Assembly: GCF_028737255.1 (NCBI RefSeq)
Contig: NZ_JAQZAN010000012.1
Location: 1 to 64,000, forward strand
Origin: Actinomycetospora straminea
Lineage (GTDB): Bacteria; Actinomycetota; Actinomycetes; Mycobacteriales; Pseudonocardiaceae
Reading direction: 5' to 3'
DNA: 64,000 bases
How positions within the stretch are numbered: position 1 is the first letter of the stretch; each line of letters opens with the position of its first letter. The position numbers and the translations under genes were made by a program. Under the pieces are notes generated by a model. It had not been told where the DNA came from. It saw nothing but the letters and a program-made list of their open reading frames with translations, and ran no database searches. Positions 63,493 to 64,000 of the stretch are shown piece by piece.

Positions 63493-64000
63493 TGTGACCC
63501 AGGGTTGCGAGCCGGCGGCGCGGACGGCGGGCCCGCCGCTGGGTCGGCGGGCGGCGACGAAGGCGCGCACCCGGGAGGCGCTGCTCGACGCCGCGCGCCG
63601 GGTGTTCGCCGAGCGCGGGTACGGGCCGGCGTCGGTGGAGGAGATCGCGCGCACCGCAGGGGTGTCGGTCGGCTCGGTCTACGTGCACTTCGCGAGCAAG
63701 GACGCGCTGTTCACGGCGCTCGTCGAGACCCAGACCTCCGCCGACGTCGACACCCGGGCGTCGCTCGTCCGGGACGATCCGCAGGAGACGTTCGACGCCC
63801 TCGACCGGCTGGTCGGCGAGGTCGCCGACTCCCGCGAGGAGGCCCTGCTCGACGCCGAGATCTGGCTCTACGCGGTGCGCCACCCCGAGTTCGTCGGGCG
63901 GCTCGCGGAGCACGAGGTGCGTCTGGCCCGGTTCGCGAGCGAGCAGCTCTCGCCCAACTGGGAGGGCGTCGACCCCGCCGTGCGCGCGACGGTCCGCGAC
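63493..64000 (+). CDS. TetR/AcrR family regulator, C-terminus beyond window
   Basis: 169 codons are visible and open to the right edge. The HTH is at about 22-70: 'TREALLDAARRVFAERGYGP', 'ASVEEIARTAGVSVGSVYVH', 'FASKDALFTALVETQTS'. Part of the ligand domain follows, with 'LDAEIWLYAVRHPEFVGRLA'. GTG 63493 follows GAGGAGG. It faces away from the helicase. Target genes probably lie to the right, outside the window. Confidence 0.85.

Overview
The window is very GC-rich DNA with GTG starts as common as ATG, dense 4-bp stop/start overlaps (GTGA/ATGA) and actinobacterial family content (DUF222/13E12 protein, LigC-type ligase, DUF3516 helicase, ECF42 sigma factor, SpoIIE/STAS/HATPase partner-switching proteins, LAL and BTAD regulators). 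Together these point to an actinomycete chromosome, most likely Pseudonocardiaceae-like (Pseudonocardia/Actinomycetospora type). That placement is inference. I saw no rRNA, tRNA, CRISPR, prophage or insertion sequence.

Layout. 1-3.5 kb: an edge-truncated DUF222 protein, TrmO, a TetR regulator and an anti-sigma-like ATPase. 3.7-8.7 kb: an acyl-CoA dehydrogenase/SDR pair, a lipoprotein alpha/beta-hydrolase that seems to lack its nucleophile, and DNA ligase LigC. 8.8-13.2 kb: one leftward run of nine genes forming an Asp23/Gls24-AmaP envelope-stress locus with a J-domain-like protein, a RibD-type reductase and a duplicated DUF3072 protein, preceded by a SigB/SigF-like promoter candidate. 13.7-19.8 kb: gltBD (glutamate synthase) closed by a 22-bp perfect hairpin. 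19.9-28 kb: esterase, GNAT, MTHFR-like protein with a coupled methyltransferase, PEP carboxylase, and small enzymes. 28-31.6 kb: ECF42 sigma factor, DGPF/YCII protein and three tandem DHFR/RibD-like reductases. 31.7-37.8 kb: TetR with an overlapping-palindrome operator, DUF2306 membrane protein, glutathionyl-hydroquinone reductase-like protein, TPP-dependent oxidase, MFS carrier, FKBP. 37.8-44.2 kb: hydrolase-glycosyltransferase fusion, methyltransferase and a giant BTAD regulator. 44.2-48.4 kb: a LAL regulator translationally coupled to 6-phosphofructokinase.

48.9-55.1 kb holds the most unusual set: an animal-type haem peroxidase, a trypsin-like protease/alpha-beta hydrolase fusion coupled to it, a copper-radical (glyoxal/galactose) oxidase-like protein and an SRPBCC protein. 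The oxidase residues needed to make H2O2 and the peroxidase residues needed to use it are visible, yet none of these proteins has an evident signal peptide. The peroxidase gene also looks less GC-rich than its neighbours.

55-64 kb: STAS plus GAF-SpoIIE-HATPase partner-switching proteins, exonuclease III, an NmrA-type protein with a divergent AraC regulator, a three-copy hairpin array in front of a MarR gene, a DUF3516 helicase and an edge-truncated TetR regulator.

The anti-sigma-like ATPase, the STAS/SpoIIE pair, the Asp23 locus and its promoter candidate suggest a general-stress theme. That link is inferred.
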